Position numbers and translations under genes: made by a program
Notes under the pieces: generated by a model
What the model was told of the DNA's origin: nothing
Database searches by the model: none
Seen by the model: only the letters and a program-made list of their open reading frames with translations
In this document: in pieces, positions 26,686-35,450 of the stretch
Layout of the letters: each line of letters starts with the position of its first letter
Position numbering within the stretch: position 1 is the first letter of the stretch
Assembly: GCF_017745095.1 (NCBI RefSeq)
Contig: NZ_JAGHZZ010000002.1
Span: 62,001 to 126,000, forward strand
Origin: Sporocytophaga sp.
Lineage (GTDB): Bacteria > Bacteroidota > Bacteroidia > Cytophagales > Cytophagaceae
Reading direction: 5' to 3'
Length of the DNA: 64,000 bases

Positions 26686-27330
26686 CTATCTTAATTCAAT
26701 CACTTCAACGCCTTTATGTTTTGAAACATCAAAACTAAAATAGTTGTCTTCCACTTTAAAATCTGGAATAAATTCTTTTACCGTATAATAATACTTGTTT
26801 CCGTTTTTCTCAAATATTTTCCAGCTTTTCAGAGTTTTATCTTTCTTATTTATTTCCATTCTAACTTTGAAAATCTGAGGTTTTCTGTCTTCAGGGATTA
26901 GATCTACAACTTCGTAAGTTTTGCCATTCTCATTTTTCTCTTCCAGGAAGGTGTATTTATAGCCCTTCTTATACATTGTATAGATCTTTGTCGGACTCAT
27001 ATCATTTTCATCCGGCTCATAATTTGAAACATTCACTTCATTAGCATCCTTAATATAAGTCCATACAGTGGATCCGTTATTAATGATCTCCTGACCGTCA
27101 AGTTTCAATGTAAATTTAGAACCTTTTACAACAATTTCACCCTCAGCTGTTTCTTTTACATTATTTGGAGCTTCAAGTGTATAGACAAATTTTGCCTTAA
27201 ATGAAGGCATGCTTTTATACTTCGAACTCATTGCATCCAATATCGCTGCAGCTTTTGGATCATACTGAGCGAAAGATGCTTTTGAAAGACTAACAAAAAG
27301 GATTATTAGAAGGCTTGCAATTTTTCTCAT
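26686..27330 (-). CDS. lolA: LolA-like outer-membrane lipoprotein carrier, copy 1
   Basis: 214 residues. Signal peptide ends near ASFAQYD. The mature domain has SFKAKFVYTLEAP, AEGEIVVKGSKFTLKL, NNGSTVWTYIKDANEVNV and SWKIFEKNGNKYYYTVKEF, clearly LolA family and most like the gene directly downstream. It starts 20 bp after ftsK. Which of the two is the main LolA cannot be told; the family also includes proteins for other lipid cargo, so divided labour is possible. Confidence 0.85.
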   Translation of the reverse strand: MRKIASLLIILFVSLSKASFAQYDPKAAAILDAMSSKYKSMPSFKAKFVYTLEAPNNVKETAEGEIVVKGSKFTLKLDGQEIINNGSTVWTYIKDANEVNVSNYEPDENDMSPTKIYTMYKKGYKYTFLEEKNENGKTYEVVDLIPEDRKPQIFKVRMEINKKDKTLKSWKIFEKNGNKYYYTVKEFIPDFKVEDNYFSFDVSKHKGVEVIELR

Positions 27331-27350
27331 TTAAATAAAATTTCGTATTC

Positions 27351-29870
27351 CTATTTTTTCTTATCTAACTCATTCAATAATTGTTCCAAACTATATTCGT
27401 CGGTCACAAGTACCTCTCTGGCTTTGCTTCCTTCGAACGGACCAACAACTCCCGCAGACTCCAATTGATCTATGAGACGACCTGCTCTGTTGTATCCCAG
27501 TTTTAATCTCCTTTGTAATAATGAAGTACTTCCCTGTTGGTGTGTAACAATAATCCGGGCTGCTTCTTCAAACAGACTGTCTCTTTCTGCAAAATTGAAT
27601 TCACCCTTATCGCTTCCCTCTCCTTCTTCATCTACATACTCTGGAAGCATATACGCCGAATCGTAACCTCTCTGATTTCCAATAAATTCGCAGACTTTTT
27701 CAACTTCCGGAGTATCTATAAAAGCACATTGAACACGAATTAGTTCAGATCCCATTGAAAATAGCATATCTCCTTGCCCAATAAGCTGCTCTGCGCCTCC
27801 AGCATCTAAAATTGTTCTGGAATCTATTTTAGAAGTCACTTTAAAAGATAACCTCGCCGGGAAGTTCGCTTTTATTATACCCGTAATGACATTGACAGAC
27901 GGTCTTTGCGTTGCAACAACCAAATGAATACCAATAGCACGGGCCAGCTGGGCAAGACGAGCAATTGGGGTTTCTACTTCTTTACCAGCCGTCATCATTA
28001 AGTCGGCAAGCTCATCTATAACGAGTACGATATAAGGCATAAAGCGATGCCCTTTATTCGGATTAAGTTTACGCTCTACGAATTTCTTATTATACTCTTT
28101 TAAATTTCTGCAATTGGCATCTTTGAGAAGATCATAACGCATATCCATTTCCATACAAAGGGAATTTAGAGTATGAATTACCTTCTTAGTATCTGTTATA
28201 ATAGCATCTTGAGTATCAGGAAGTTTAGCCAGAAAATGTCTTTCTATTTTATTAAATAGAGAAAGCTCTACTTTTTTAGGGTCAACCAATACAAATTTTA
28301 ACTGAGATGGGTGCTTCTTATAGATAAGGGAAGCTAACAACACGTTCAAACCTACAGATTTACCTTGCCCTGTAGCTCCTGCCATCAGTAAGTGCGGCAT
28401 CTTAGCAAGGTCACCGACAAATACTTCATTTGAAATAGTTTTACCAAACACAACTGGGAGATCTTTATCACTCTTCAAAAACTTTTCCGTCGAAAGCACT
28501 GAACGGATAGATACTGTTTCCTTATTGCTGTTTGGGACTTCAATACCTATCGTACCTTTTCCCGGAATCGGTGCTATAATCCTTATACCTAAGGCTGCAA
28601 GGCTCAATGCGATATCATCTTCAAGGTTTTTGATTTTTGAAATCCTGATACCAGCATCCGGCACAATCTCGTATAGTGTAACAGTAGGACCAATAGTAGC
28701 TTTGATATTAGAGATACCAATGTTATAATGAGAAAGCGTTTCTACAATTTTATCCTTGTTTGCCTCTAGTTCTTCTTTACTTACCTGAATTTTGGCTCCT
28801 TCGTATTCATTAAGTAAATCAAGTGTAGGATATCTATAAGAAGATAAATCTAGCGTTGGGTCATAGTTTTCAGCAATTCCCTCTTCAACAATTTCTTCTT
28901 CCGGCGCTTTAGCGACCATCAGACCTATCCCGCCTTCTTCATTGGAAGGAATATACTCATGAACCTCATCTTCTTCTGAGTTTTCATCATATTCGTATTC
29001 TTCCTCTGTACCTTCCTCTTCACTAACTTCTTCTTCATATTCTTCTTCCTCATATTCTTCCCCTTCTGCAGTCGCTGCTTCCTCTGATTCTTCTAAAGCT
29101 TCTTCAGCTGTCTCCTCTTTTTCATCTACAACTTTCACCAGCCAGTCTTCATCTGAGATCTCTTCTTCAGCTTCTTCCTCATCTTCAGAAGCAATTTCTT
29201 TCAAATGGTTTTTAGCATCAGCAACATTTTCAGCAAGCACCTCTTTAGCACTTAAAATGGTAGTGATGTTAAAATAAAATATGCTGAAAATTACCAAAGT
29301 GAGAAGCATAACAAGTGGTGTTCCCCAGCCAATCATGGCGTTTGTAATAAATGCAAGTTCAAAGCCAATACCTCCACTCAGAAAACCAAGGACAGACTGA
29401 TTATCAATCGCAAATACAAAATAACCGGAGGTAATAGAAATCCAGAATATAAAAAAGGTACAGAATATAAATACTCTTCTGAAATTGAAGAGGTCCTGTT
29501 GAAATACTAATTTAAAACCTATTAGGAAAACCAGTGGAATAAACAGAAAAGATGCGATTCCAAACCACTTAAATATAAACCAATAGGATAAAATTGATCC
29601 AAATAACCCCAGCCAGTTTCTGGACTCTAGCCCCGACTCCTGAACGTTTGTAGAAAATAATGCCTCTACGACACTTTGATCTTCAGTACCATTAAACAGG
29701 AAAGAGATAAAGGCAATGACCAAACAAAGAGAAAATACCAATAATGTAAATCCTGAAGCAAGCAAAAATCGCCTGTCTTTTACAAAACCTAAATTAATTT
29801 TAGGAAGCTTGCTTCCAGAGCTTTCTTTTTCCTTCTTTTTATTAGGTTTCTTATAGGTATTTTCAGCCAT
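27351..29870 (-). CDS. ftsK: DNA translocase FtsK/SpoIIIE
   Basis: 839 residues. An N-terminal part with four or five membrane helices (about 35-200) anchors it at the septum. A linker of about 120 residues (about 215-335) is extremely acidic, dominated by Glu. The motor follows: alpha and beta domains with Walker A MAGATGQGKSVGLN near residue 495 and Walker B VLVIDELADLM near 612. The last 65 residues are the winged-helix gamma domain (TSLLQRRLKLGYNRAGRLI) that reads KOPS-like sites and contacts XerD. xerD is 4 kb upstream. The gene starts a tight ftsK-lolA-lolA run and lies 85 bp after pyrD. Confidence 0.95.
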   Translation of the reverse strand: MAENTYKKPNKKKEKESSGSKLPKINLGFVKDRRFLLASGFTLLVFSLCLVIAFISFLFNGTEDQSVVEALFSTNVQESGLESRNWLGLFGSILSYWFIFKWFGIASFLFIPLVFLIGFKLVFQQDLFNFRRVFIFCTFFIFWISITSGYFVFAIDNQSVLGFLSGGIGFELAFITNAMIGWGTPLVMLLTLVIFSIFYFNITTILSAKEVLAENVADAKNHLKEIASEDEEEAEEEISDEDWLVKVVDEKEETAEEALEESEEAATAEGEEYEEEEYEEEVSEEEGTEEEYEYDENSEEDEVHEYIPSNEEGGIGLMVAKAPEEEIVEEGIAENYDPTLDLSSYRYPTLDLLNEYEGAKIQVSKEELEANKDKIVETLSHYNIGISNIKATIGPTVTLYEIVPDAGIRISKIKNLEDDIALSLAALGIRIIAPIPGKGTIGIEVPNSNKETVSIRSVLSTEKFLKSDKDLPVVFGKTISNEVFVGDLAKMPHLLMAGATGQGKSVGLNVLLASLIYKKHPSQLKFVLVDPKKVELSLFNKIERHFLAKLPDTQDAIITDTKKVIHTLNSLCMEMDMRYDLLKDANCRNLKEYNKKFVERKLNPNKGHRFMPYIVLVIDELADLMMTAGKEVETPIARLAQLARAIGIHLVVATQRPSVNVITGIIKANFPARLSFKVTSKIDSRTILDAGGAEQLIGQGDMLFSMGSELIRVQCAFIDTPEVEKVCEFIGNQRGYDSAYMLPEYVDEEGEGSDKGEFNFAERDSLFEEAARIIVTHQQGSTSLLQRRLKLGYNRAGRLIDQLESAGVVGPFEGSKAREVLVTDEYSLEQLLNELDKKK

Positions 29871-29955
29871 GGTATTTGAAATAAAGGATTACAAAATTAA
29901 GAATTTTTACCAAAGATTCGGTTTAAAATGTGAGTAGGTCTTACTAATAAAAATC

Positions 29956-30993
29956 CTATTTTTCTTTAAGTAATTTCTTATTAATTGCACTGACGAGCGC
30001 CGGTCCTTCATAAATAAAACCTGTATACAACTGTACCAGGGCAGCACCTGCTCTGAACATCTCCATAGCATCTTCGGCAGAATGAATCCCACCAACGGCA
30101 ATGACAGGAAAGGCATTTCCTGATTTTTGCACTAAGTATTCAACCACTTCTACAGATCTTTTATGTAAAGGTTTTCCGCTTAGACCTCCCAAGGTACCAA
30201 TCTGATCTAACACAGCCTGATCAGTCTTAAGGCCAGACCTTGAAATAGTGGTGTTAGTAGCTATTATACCTTCAATTTTAACATCTTTTAATATAGATAT
30301 AACATCGTCTAATTGTTCATTGGTAAGATCTGGAGCTATCTTAAGAAGGATTGGTTTGGGGGAAGACTTTTTAAAATTTCTTTCCTTTAAAGTTCTTAAT
30401 AATTGAGTAAGAGGTTCTTTATCCTGAAGTGCTCTCAAATTAGGCGTATTAGGAGAACTTACATTCACCACAAAATAATCTACATAGTCAAACAGTACTT
30501 CAAAACTATATTCATAATCCTTCACTGCATCTTCATTTGAAGTCACTTTATTCTTGCCAATGTTTCCTCCAATAATAACTTTTTCCTTTCTGTTTTTCAG
30601 TCTTGCAACTGCTGCCTCTACCCCTTCATTATTAAAGCCCATTCTGTTTATAATGGCTTCATCTTCTCTTAATCTGAACAAGCGTGGTTTATCATTACCG
30701 GGTTGAGGCTTAGGCGTCAGAGTCCCGATTTCTACAAACCCAAATCCCATGCAAGACAGCTCATTGAATAACCTGGCATCTTTATCAAATCCTGCTGCCA
30801 GTCCAACCGGATTAGGAAATGTAATACCAAAAACTTTCCGCTCTAGCCTTTTATCTTTTACCCGATAAAGCAATTTGAACAGCAGTGATATTCCCGGTAT
30901 TTTAAAGAAAAAACGAACTAGGTCGAATGTCAGATGGTGAACTTTTTCAGGATCGATTTGAAAAAGAAGCGGGCGTAGAATTCTTTTATACAA
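29956..30993 (-). CDS. pyrD: Dihydroorotate dehydrogenase (quinone), class 2
   Basis: 345 residues, membrane-associated FMN enzyme that oxidises dihydroorotate and passes electrons to quinone. The N terminus [19 protein letters not shown] matches the class 2 amphipathic start. [15 protein letters not shown] and [17 protein letters not shown] near residues 55-95 bind [15 protein letters not shown] carries the catalytic serine region, and TNTTISR and [12 protein letters not shown] are also present. The start codon is TTG (plus-strand caa at 30991-30993), chosen because it aligns with the family start. A TAAATTTG box lies 21-28 bp upstream. It precedes ftsK on the same strand. Confidence 0.94.
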   Translation of the reverse strand: MYKRILRPLLFQIDPEKVHHLTFDLVRFFFKIPGISLLFKLLYRVKDKRLERKVFGITFPNPVGLAAGFDKDARLFNELSCMGFGFVEIGTLTPKPQPGNDKPRLFRLREDEAIINRMGFNNEGVEAAVARLKNRKEKVIIGGNIGKNKVTSNEDAVKDYEYSFEVLFDYVDYFVVNVSSPNTPNLRALQDKEPLTQLLRTLKERNFKKSSPKPILLKIAPDLTNEQLDDVISILKDVKIEGIIATNTTISRSGLKTDQAVLDQIGTLGGLSGKPLHKRSVEVVEYLVQKSGNAFPVIAVGGIHSAEDAMEMFRAGAALVQLYTGFIYEGPALVSAINKKLLKEK

Positions 30994-31013
30994 AACTATT
31001 TGTCTTTTTCTAT

Positions 31014-31021
31014 CAAATTTA
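31014..31021 (-). promoter_or_regulatory. Possible -7 box for pyrD
   Basis: TAAATTTG on the minus strand, matching TAnnTTTG. No TTTG was found at the preferred 19-bp distance, so support is partial. Confidence 0.35.
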
Positions 31022-31138
31022 GGTCAGAGAAAGGGATTAAAAAAGCAAGCTTAACAGGTTGACAAAACTTTTTTAAAAAAGACTGGAAAAAGGATTTTTT
31101 ATCACTAAATTATTATTGGTTCTGGTCATTTTTAATTT

Positions 31139-31852
31139 ATGAAAAATATATTTCTGCAAGCTCAATGGAGAAACCTTATTCTAGCCAATTACGAATTCGA
31201 TCCTTCTGATTTAAAAAGATTTCTTCCGCATAAAACCGAAATAGACTTCTTTAATAATAAATGTCTGGTAAGCCTGGTAGGATTTAAATTTTGTAATACA
31301 AAAGTTAAAGGATTGAAAATCCCTTTTCACACAGATTTTGAGGAAGTCAACCTGAGGTTTTATGTAAAATATAAATCACAGAATGGCCAATGGAAACGAG
31401 GTGTTGTATTTATTAAAGAAATTGTTCCCAAACCCGCTATTACACTTGTCGCCAATACACTTTACAATGAAAATTATGAAACGATGCCAATGAGGCATTT
31501 GTGGAAAAATGGAAATAAGTTTGAAGTAGCATATGAATGGAAATTTCAAAACTCCTGGAATCGATTAAAAGTAAGTGCTGATAACCAAACTACCAGTTTT
31601 GCTCCAGATTCAGAAGAGGAATTTATAACTGAACACTATTGGGGTTATACAAAAATTAAAGAGAATAAAACCGCTGAATATGGCGTGGAACATCCAAGGT
31701 GGAATGTATATCCAGTGGAATCCTTTGAAATTGAAGTTAATTGCAAAGAACTTTACGGCAATGAGTTTGCTTGCCTGGGTAATCAAATACCAAACAGCGT
31801 CTTTCTTGCTGAAGGTTCGGAAATTTTTGTACTTAATGGAAATCAAATTTAG
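31139..31852 (+). CDS. DUF2071 (YqjF-like) family protein
   Basis: 237 residues, soluble. The family signature is clear: FLQAQWRNLILANYEFDP at the start, KRFLPHKTEIDFFNNKCLVS near 27-46, VGFKFCNTKVKGLKIPFH and FEEVNLRFYVK near 67-95. The C-terminal half has FITEHYWGY and HPRWNVYPVE, also typical. Its biochemical role is unknown; the family's fold resembles acetoacetate decarboxylase, but the catalytic lysine cannot be placed with confidence. The gene stands alone, divergent from pyrD across 145 bp. Confidence 0.85.
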   Translation: MKNIFLQAQWRNLILANYEFDPSDLKRFLPHKTEIDFFNNKCLVSLVGFKFCNTKVKGLKIPFHTDFEEVNLRFYVKYKSQNGQWKRGVVFIKEIVPKPAITLVANTLYNENYETMPMRHLWKNGNKFEVAYEWKFQNSWNRLKVSADNQTTSFAPDSEEEFITEHYWGYTKIKENKTAEYGVEHPRWNVYPVESFEIEVNCKELYGNEFACLGNQIPNSVFLAEGSEIFVLNGNQI

Positions 31853-31926
31853 CATTCTGATAATGGTCTTTTATATTTAATAATTATATAAATTGCTGCT
31901 TCATTTTTCTTGCTGAAGTTGAGTTT

Positions 31927-32814
31927 ATGAATCATTGTATTGTTTATCAGGCCTATGGCCATAAAAATGTATTAAATGAGTTGATTTATTCCATTTATAC
32001 ATTGATCAGACAACATGATGGTCTACAGCCTCCTTATAAAATCATTATCTACACAGATAGCATTCAGTATCTGAAAGAATTCCTTCCAGAATACATTGAA
32101 TACAAAGAAATTAACAGGCCTCTTATTGAAGAATGGAGTGGCCCGAATAAGTTTGTGCATAGGGTAAAAATTGAAATGCTGAAAGACGTATTGATGTATA
32201 ATCAATGTACATCATTACTTTATGCGGATACTGACACTACATTTCTTTCGAAACCAGATCAGCTGTTTGCCCAGATAGATGCTGGAAATTTTGTGATGCA
32301 CAGAAAAGAAGGCTTGATTGATTCAGGTTCAAATATCATTTTTAAGAAGCTAAAAAGAATTCTAAACGACAAAAATCTCCAGAGGAAAACTACCCTTCCT
32401 TCTCAGACTGATATGTATAATGCAGGAGTGTTAGGAATCCCCTATTCACTTAAACATGTAGTGGATGAAGTTTTAGAACAGACAGATATCTTATATGATC
32501 ATGCCAGTAATCATTGTATGGAACAATTGTCTTTTTCTTATACACTGAATCAACATTCAAAAGAAAAAATCATTGAGGCGGAATCAGACATTTTCCATTA
32601 TTGGAATTTTAAGGAATTCAGAGCGATACTTGATCACTTTTTTACTTTTTATTCAGCCAAACCTTATCAATTTATATTAACTAAAATTGATATCATAAAT
32701 CCAAAAGTGCTCATAAAGCCTAAAATGCATTATGAAAGTCTTCGCTTTTTTCCAAAGACCATCCAGAAACTTAAAAAGAAGAGGTGGAACATGCCTGTTT
32801 ATACACTTGATTGA
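31927..32814 (+). CDS. Putative GT-A fold glycosyltransferase
   Basis: 295 residues, soluble, no signal peptide. The DTD motif at 101-103, in LLYADTDTTFLSKPDQLF, is the metal/nucleotide-sugar site of GT-A enzymes. The N terminus (HCIVYQAYGHKNVLNELIYS, then IIYTD) is the first Rossmann half, and a second acceptor region has QTDMYNAGVLGIP. It is most like GT8-type or capsule-type transferases; sugar and acceptor are unknown. It lies 74 bp after the DUF2071 gene on the same strand, with no glycan cluster directly around it. Confidence 0.6.
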   Translation: MNHCIVYQAYGHKNVLNELIYSIYTLIRQHDGLQPPYKIIIYTDSIQYLKEFLPEYIEYKEINRPLIEEWSGPNKFVHRVKIEMLKDVLMYNQCTSLLYADTDTTFLSKPDQLFAQIDAGNFVMHRKEGLIDSGSNIIFKKLKRILNDKNLQRKTTLPSQTDMYNAGVLGIPYSLKHVVDEVLEQTDILYDHASNHCMEQLSFSYTLNQHSKEKIIEAESDIFHYWNFKEFRAILDHFFTFYSAKPYQFILTKIDIINPKVLIKPKMHYESLRFFPKTIQKLKKKRWNMPVYTLD

Positions 32815-33164
32815 TCTCTCGATTGTATTTTTTTTATTTTTTTTTACAACACAGTTATATTTTTCGTTAAAAAATTGTTAAATTTTATACAAAATACACT
32901 AAAGTATTACATACGTTAGTTATTTTAGCAAACTGCAATTCATCATTTCTAGGGGTATTTATAAATTCCGTTGTTTATCAGGTAAAACCAACGGAGTTCA
33001 TTTCGTAACTAATTAAAAAATAGGGGAAAACCCTCAAAAAAACTGAGGTTAGAAAATTTTAATCTCCTATTATTTTACTTTATATTCAAAAAAATAATAA
33101 AAACTTAAAATTTTTTGATACAGGGATTTGTACAAGAAATTATTTAATTAATAAAATTTGCTAA
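32815..33164 (+). other. 350-bp intergenic region with candidate RNA structure upstream of the XRE-type gene
   Basis: Very AT-rich, no open frame. A T-rich tract (32827-32846) may end the glycosyltransferase transcript. CCGTTG at 32968-32973 pairs with CAACGG near 32990-32995. About 30 bp later GGGG/CCCT and CCTCA/TGAGG form two short adjacent stems (about 33022-33055). Together they could be a structured 5' leader. No known riboswitch was recognised. Confidence 0.4.
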
Positions 33165-33599
33165 ATGGCAAAACATATTGGAAAATTGATTCTTTCGAGA
33201 CTTGCTGAGCTTGGAATGAATAAGAGTGAATTCGCAAGGCGAATAAACAAATCGCGACAGAATGTGCAGGATATATTTAAGAGAGAAAGTGTAGACACAG
33301 ATCTTCTCCTGCAAATTTCAAAAGTATTAAACTTTAACTTCTTCACTTTACTTGCAGCAAATGAGGAGCTTGCAAAAGCAGAAGTACATGAAGACGGAGT
33401 AATGTACAAGAAAAAGCAAAAAGGAGATAAGGTAAATGGTGGTTCTGAAGACATAAAAAAGCAATTAGATATTGCCCGGAGGGAGATCTCTTATCTTGAG
33501 AAAATTAACACATTATTAGAGAGTAAGATTGGTAAAAAATCAGCTAAGCCTGCCTTAAAAGTATCCGCCAAAAAAACTGCCAAAAAGGTTAGAAAATAG
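33165..33599 (+). CDS. XRE-type helix-turn-helix regulator with coiled coil and histone-like tail
   Basis: 144 residues. Residues 6-62 form a Cro/C1-type HTH (LSRLAELGMNKSEFARRINK, then RQNVQDIFKR as the recognition region, then LLLQISKVLNF). Residues about 92-122 are a likely coiled coil (IARREISYLEKINTLLESKI). The last 20 residues are only Lys, Ala, Ser, Val and Arg and resemble histone H1 or HU tails. It likely binds DNA as a dimer with the tail adding non-specific contacts; targets are unknown. It has a long AT-rich upstream region with possible RNA structure. Confidence 0.8.
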   Translation: MAKHIGKLILSRLAELGMNKSEFARRINKSRQNVQDIFKRESVDTDLLLQISKVLNFNFFTLLAANEELAKAEVHEDGVMYKKKQKGDKVNGGSEDIKKQLDIARREISYLEKINTLLESKIGKKSAKPALKVSAKKTAKKVRK

Positions 33600-33671
33600 G
33601 CACTTACGGAAATTCTCTTATTGAAATATATTTCTTGAAAACATTGTGAATCGCTTCTCAATTATTTTAAT

Positions 33672-34046
33672 ATGAGAAGACAGGAGAATATTGAAAACCT
33701 CAGAGCGATTCAGGATCAGATTCATGAAAATATGTTTTCAATACTGGTAAAATCCAAGGTGATTTCCCATTTGAGCTCTACAATAAAGACGCAAAAGCCA
33801 TTATTTCAGTTTACCACATTGTATGATTTGGTAAGAGAAAAAATGCCTACTCACGCGGATAATTTTCTTCAGGCATTTCACAATTTACTAAAAGCTAATT
33901 TTCTCTATCTATTAGTGGTAGACAGGGATTCGCACCAAGTTCAGTTTATGCTGAAATCTGACTATAATGAATTACATCTTGTAGAAAAGATGTCTTTCTC
34001 TATAGTTCCTATGGAAATAGTTTTAAGTATGCAATGCCTTAACTAA
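33672..34046 (+). CDS. Hypothetical protein, 124 residues
   Basis: No family was recognised. It is soluble, starts with a charged helix (MRRQENIENLRAIQDQIHEN) and continues as mixed helix and strand, ending in IVPMEIVLSMQCLN. It starts 72 bp after the XRE-type gene on the same strand and may be cotranscribed with it. Composition is like the neighbours. The short converse frames in this stretch are less credible. Confidence 0.55.
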   Translation: MRRQENIENLRAIQDQIHENMFSILVKSKVISHLSSTIKTQKPLFQFTTLYDLVREKMPTHADNFLQAFHNLLKANFLYLLVVDRDSHQVQFMLKSDYNELHLVEKMSFSIVPMEIVLSMQCLN

Positions 34047-34095
34047 TTATACTGCTTTCCTGCAAATAAAAATCTTTGCACGAGTCTTGGGTGGG

Positions 34096-34995
34096 TTAAC
34101 TTCGAGGATGAAAATCTTTAATAATTTGTTTTAGATAATCTCTGTCCAGGTGGGTATAAATCTCTGTGGTTGTGATGGATTCATGACCGAGCATTTCCTG
34201 GACTGCTCTTAAATCGGCTCCCCCTTCTATCAAATGGGTTGCGAAAGAATGTCTGAAAGTATGGGGACTAATACTTTTTTTCATTCCTAAATTTTTCGCC
34301 AGGTTTTTGATAATTGTAAATACCATTACTCTCGTAAGGCCTGCTCCCCTCCTATTCAGAAATACATGATTTTCTGACCCCGGTTTGGCAACTACGTGAC
34401 AGCGTAATTCTTTCACATAAATATTTATATACTTCAATGCCTCTCTGCCTATCGGCACCAGCCTTTCCTTACTTCCTTTACCTATTACTCTTAGAAAACC
34501 CTGATCTGCAAAAACATTATTAAGTCGGAGTTCTACAAGTTCAGAAACCCTAAGACCTGAGCTGTACAAAGTCTCCAGCATTGCTCGATTTCTCGTTCCT
34601 TCCATGGTTGACAAATCGATAGAGTTAAGTAAGTCTTCTATCTCCGGAAAGCTCAATGTATCTGGCAGTTTCCTTCCTAGCTTTGGACTTTCAAGAAGCG
34701 CTGATGGATCATTTGTGACAATCTCTTCAATCATCAAAAACCTGTAAAAGCCTTTTATTCCTGAAATAATTCTCGCCTGTGAATGAGGAGACATCCCAAG
34801 CTCCGAAAGAAAAACAAGAAAGTCTGCCAGATCATTATAGGTAAGTCTGGCCGGGTTATTTTCCTTATTGGAGATTTCTAAAAACTGTCTTAGTTTTACA
34901 ACGTCATGCACATACGCATCAATAGAATTTATCGATAACGACTTCTCTAACTTAAGATAATTTTTAAATTGCTTTAACAGGAGATCCCAATTCAT
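34096..34995 (-). CDS. xerD: Site-specific tyrosine recombinase XerD
   Basis: 299 residues, standard Xer length. The SAM-like N domain spans about 1-88 and the catalytic domain about 108-299. All active residues are present: Arg149 (GLRVSEL), Lys173 (GKGSKER), His245 and Arg248 (HTFRHSFATHL), His271 (LGHESITTTEIY) and Tyr280. It resolves chromosome dimers with a XerC partner under FtsK control. It is chromosomal housekeeping, not an integron or phage integrase: there is no attachment-site duplication or cargo beside it, and it is divergent from aroQ, a frequent Bacteroidota order. Confidence 0.93.
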   Translation of the reverse strand: MNWDLLLKQFKNYLKLEKSLSINSIDAYVHDVVKLRQFLEISNKENNPARLTYNDLADFLVFLSELGMSPHSQARIISGIKGFYRFLMIEEIVTNDPSALLESPKLGRKLPDTLSFPEIEDLLNSIDLSTMEGTRNRAMLETLYSSGLRVSELVELRLNNVFADQGFLRVIGKGSKERLVPIGREALKYINIYVKELRCHVVAKPGSENHVFLNRRGAGLTRVMVFTIIKNLAKNLGMKKSISPHTFRHSFATHLIEGGADLRAVQEMLGHESITTTEIYTHLDRDYLKQIIKDFHPRS

Positions 34996-35024
34996 ATTAT
35001 AAATTTAACAGCAATAAAGGATTC

Positions 35025-35450
35025 ATGAAAATCATAATTATAAACGGACCAAATTTAAATTTGCTAGGCATCCGCGAGACTTCCATATACGGTTCCGAAT
35101 CATTTGCAGATTATTTTAAAAAATTAACGGCTGAATTCCCTCAAGCTGGATTGGAATATTATCAATCAAATGTTGAAGGTGAAATCATTAATAAATTACA
35201 TGAAACAGGATTCTCCTATGACGGAATCGTGTTGAATGCAGGCGCTTATACTCATACCTCAATTGCCATCTCTGATGCCATTGCTGGTATTAAAACGCCA
35301 GTATATGAGGTACATCTCTCCAATGTGTATTCCAGAGAAGATTACAGACATAAAAGCATGCTCGCCAAAAACTGTAAAGGGGTTATTTCCGGTTTTGGAA
35401 TGGACAGCTACCGTCTTGCTGTGTATCAATTCCTTTCTCTCAAGAAATAA
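35025..35450 (+). CDS. aroQ: 3-dehydroquinate dehydratase, type II
   Basis: 141 residues, the normal type II size (dodecamer). It dehydrates 3-dehydroquinate in the shikimate pathway. It opens KIIIINGPNLNLLGIRE with catalytic Tyr22 (IYGS); NAGAYTHTSIAISDAI near 73-88 and YEVHLSNVYSREDYRHKS near 95-112 carry the substrate-binding Asn, His and Arg. The stop codon overlaps the start of the next gene by one base (TAATG). Confidence 0.95.
   Translation: MKIIIINGPNLNLLGIRETSIYGSESFADYFKKLTAEFPQAGLEYYQSNVEGEIINKLHETGFSYDGIVLNAGAYTHTSIAISDAIAGIKTPVYEVHLSNVYSREDYRHKSMLAKNCKGVISGFGMDSYRLAVYQFLSLKK

Noticed and set aside
29907-30116. 69-codon minus-strand frame at the end of pyrD
   Set aside because: Out-of-frame overlap with pyrD without any recognisable motif.
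34096-34995. Tyrosine recombinase as an integrase of a mobile element
   Set aside because: Length and motifs are those of XerD, with no attachment repeats, cargo or phage genes next to it.
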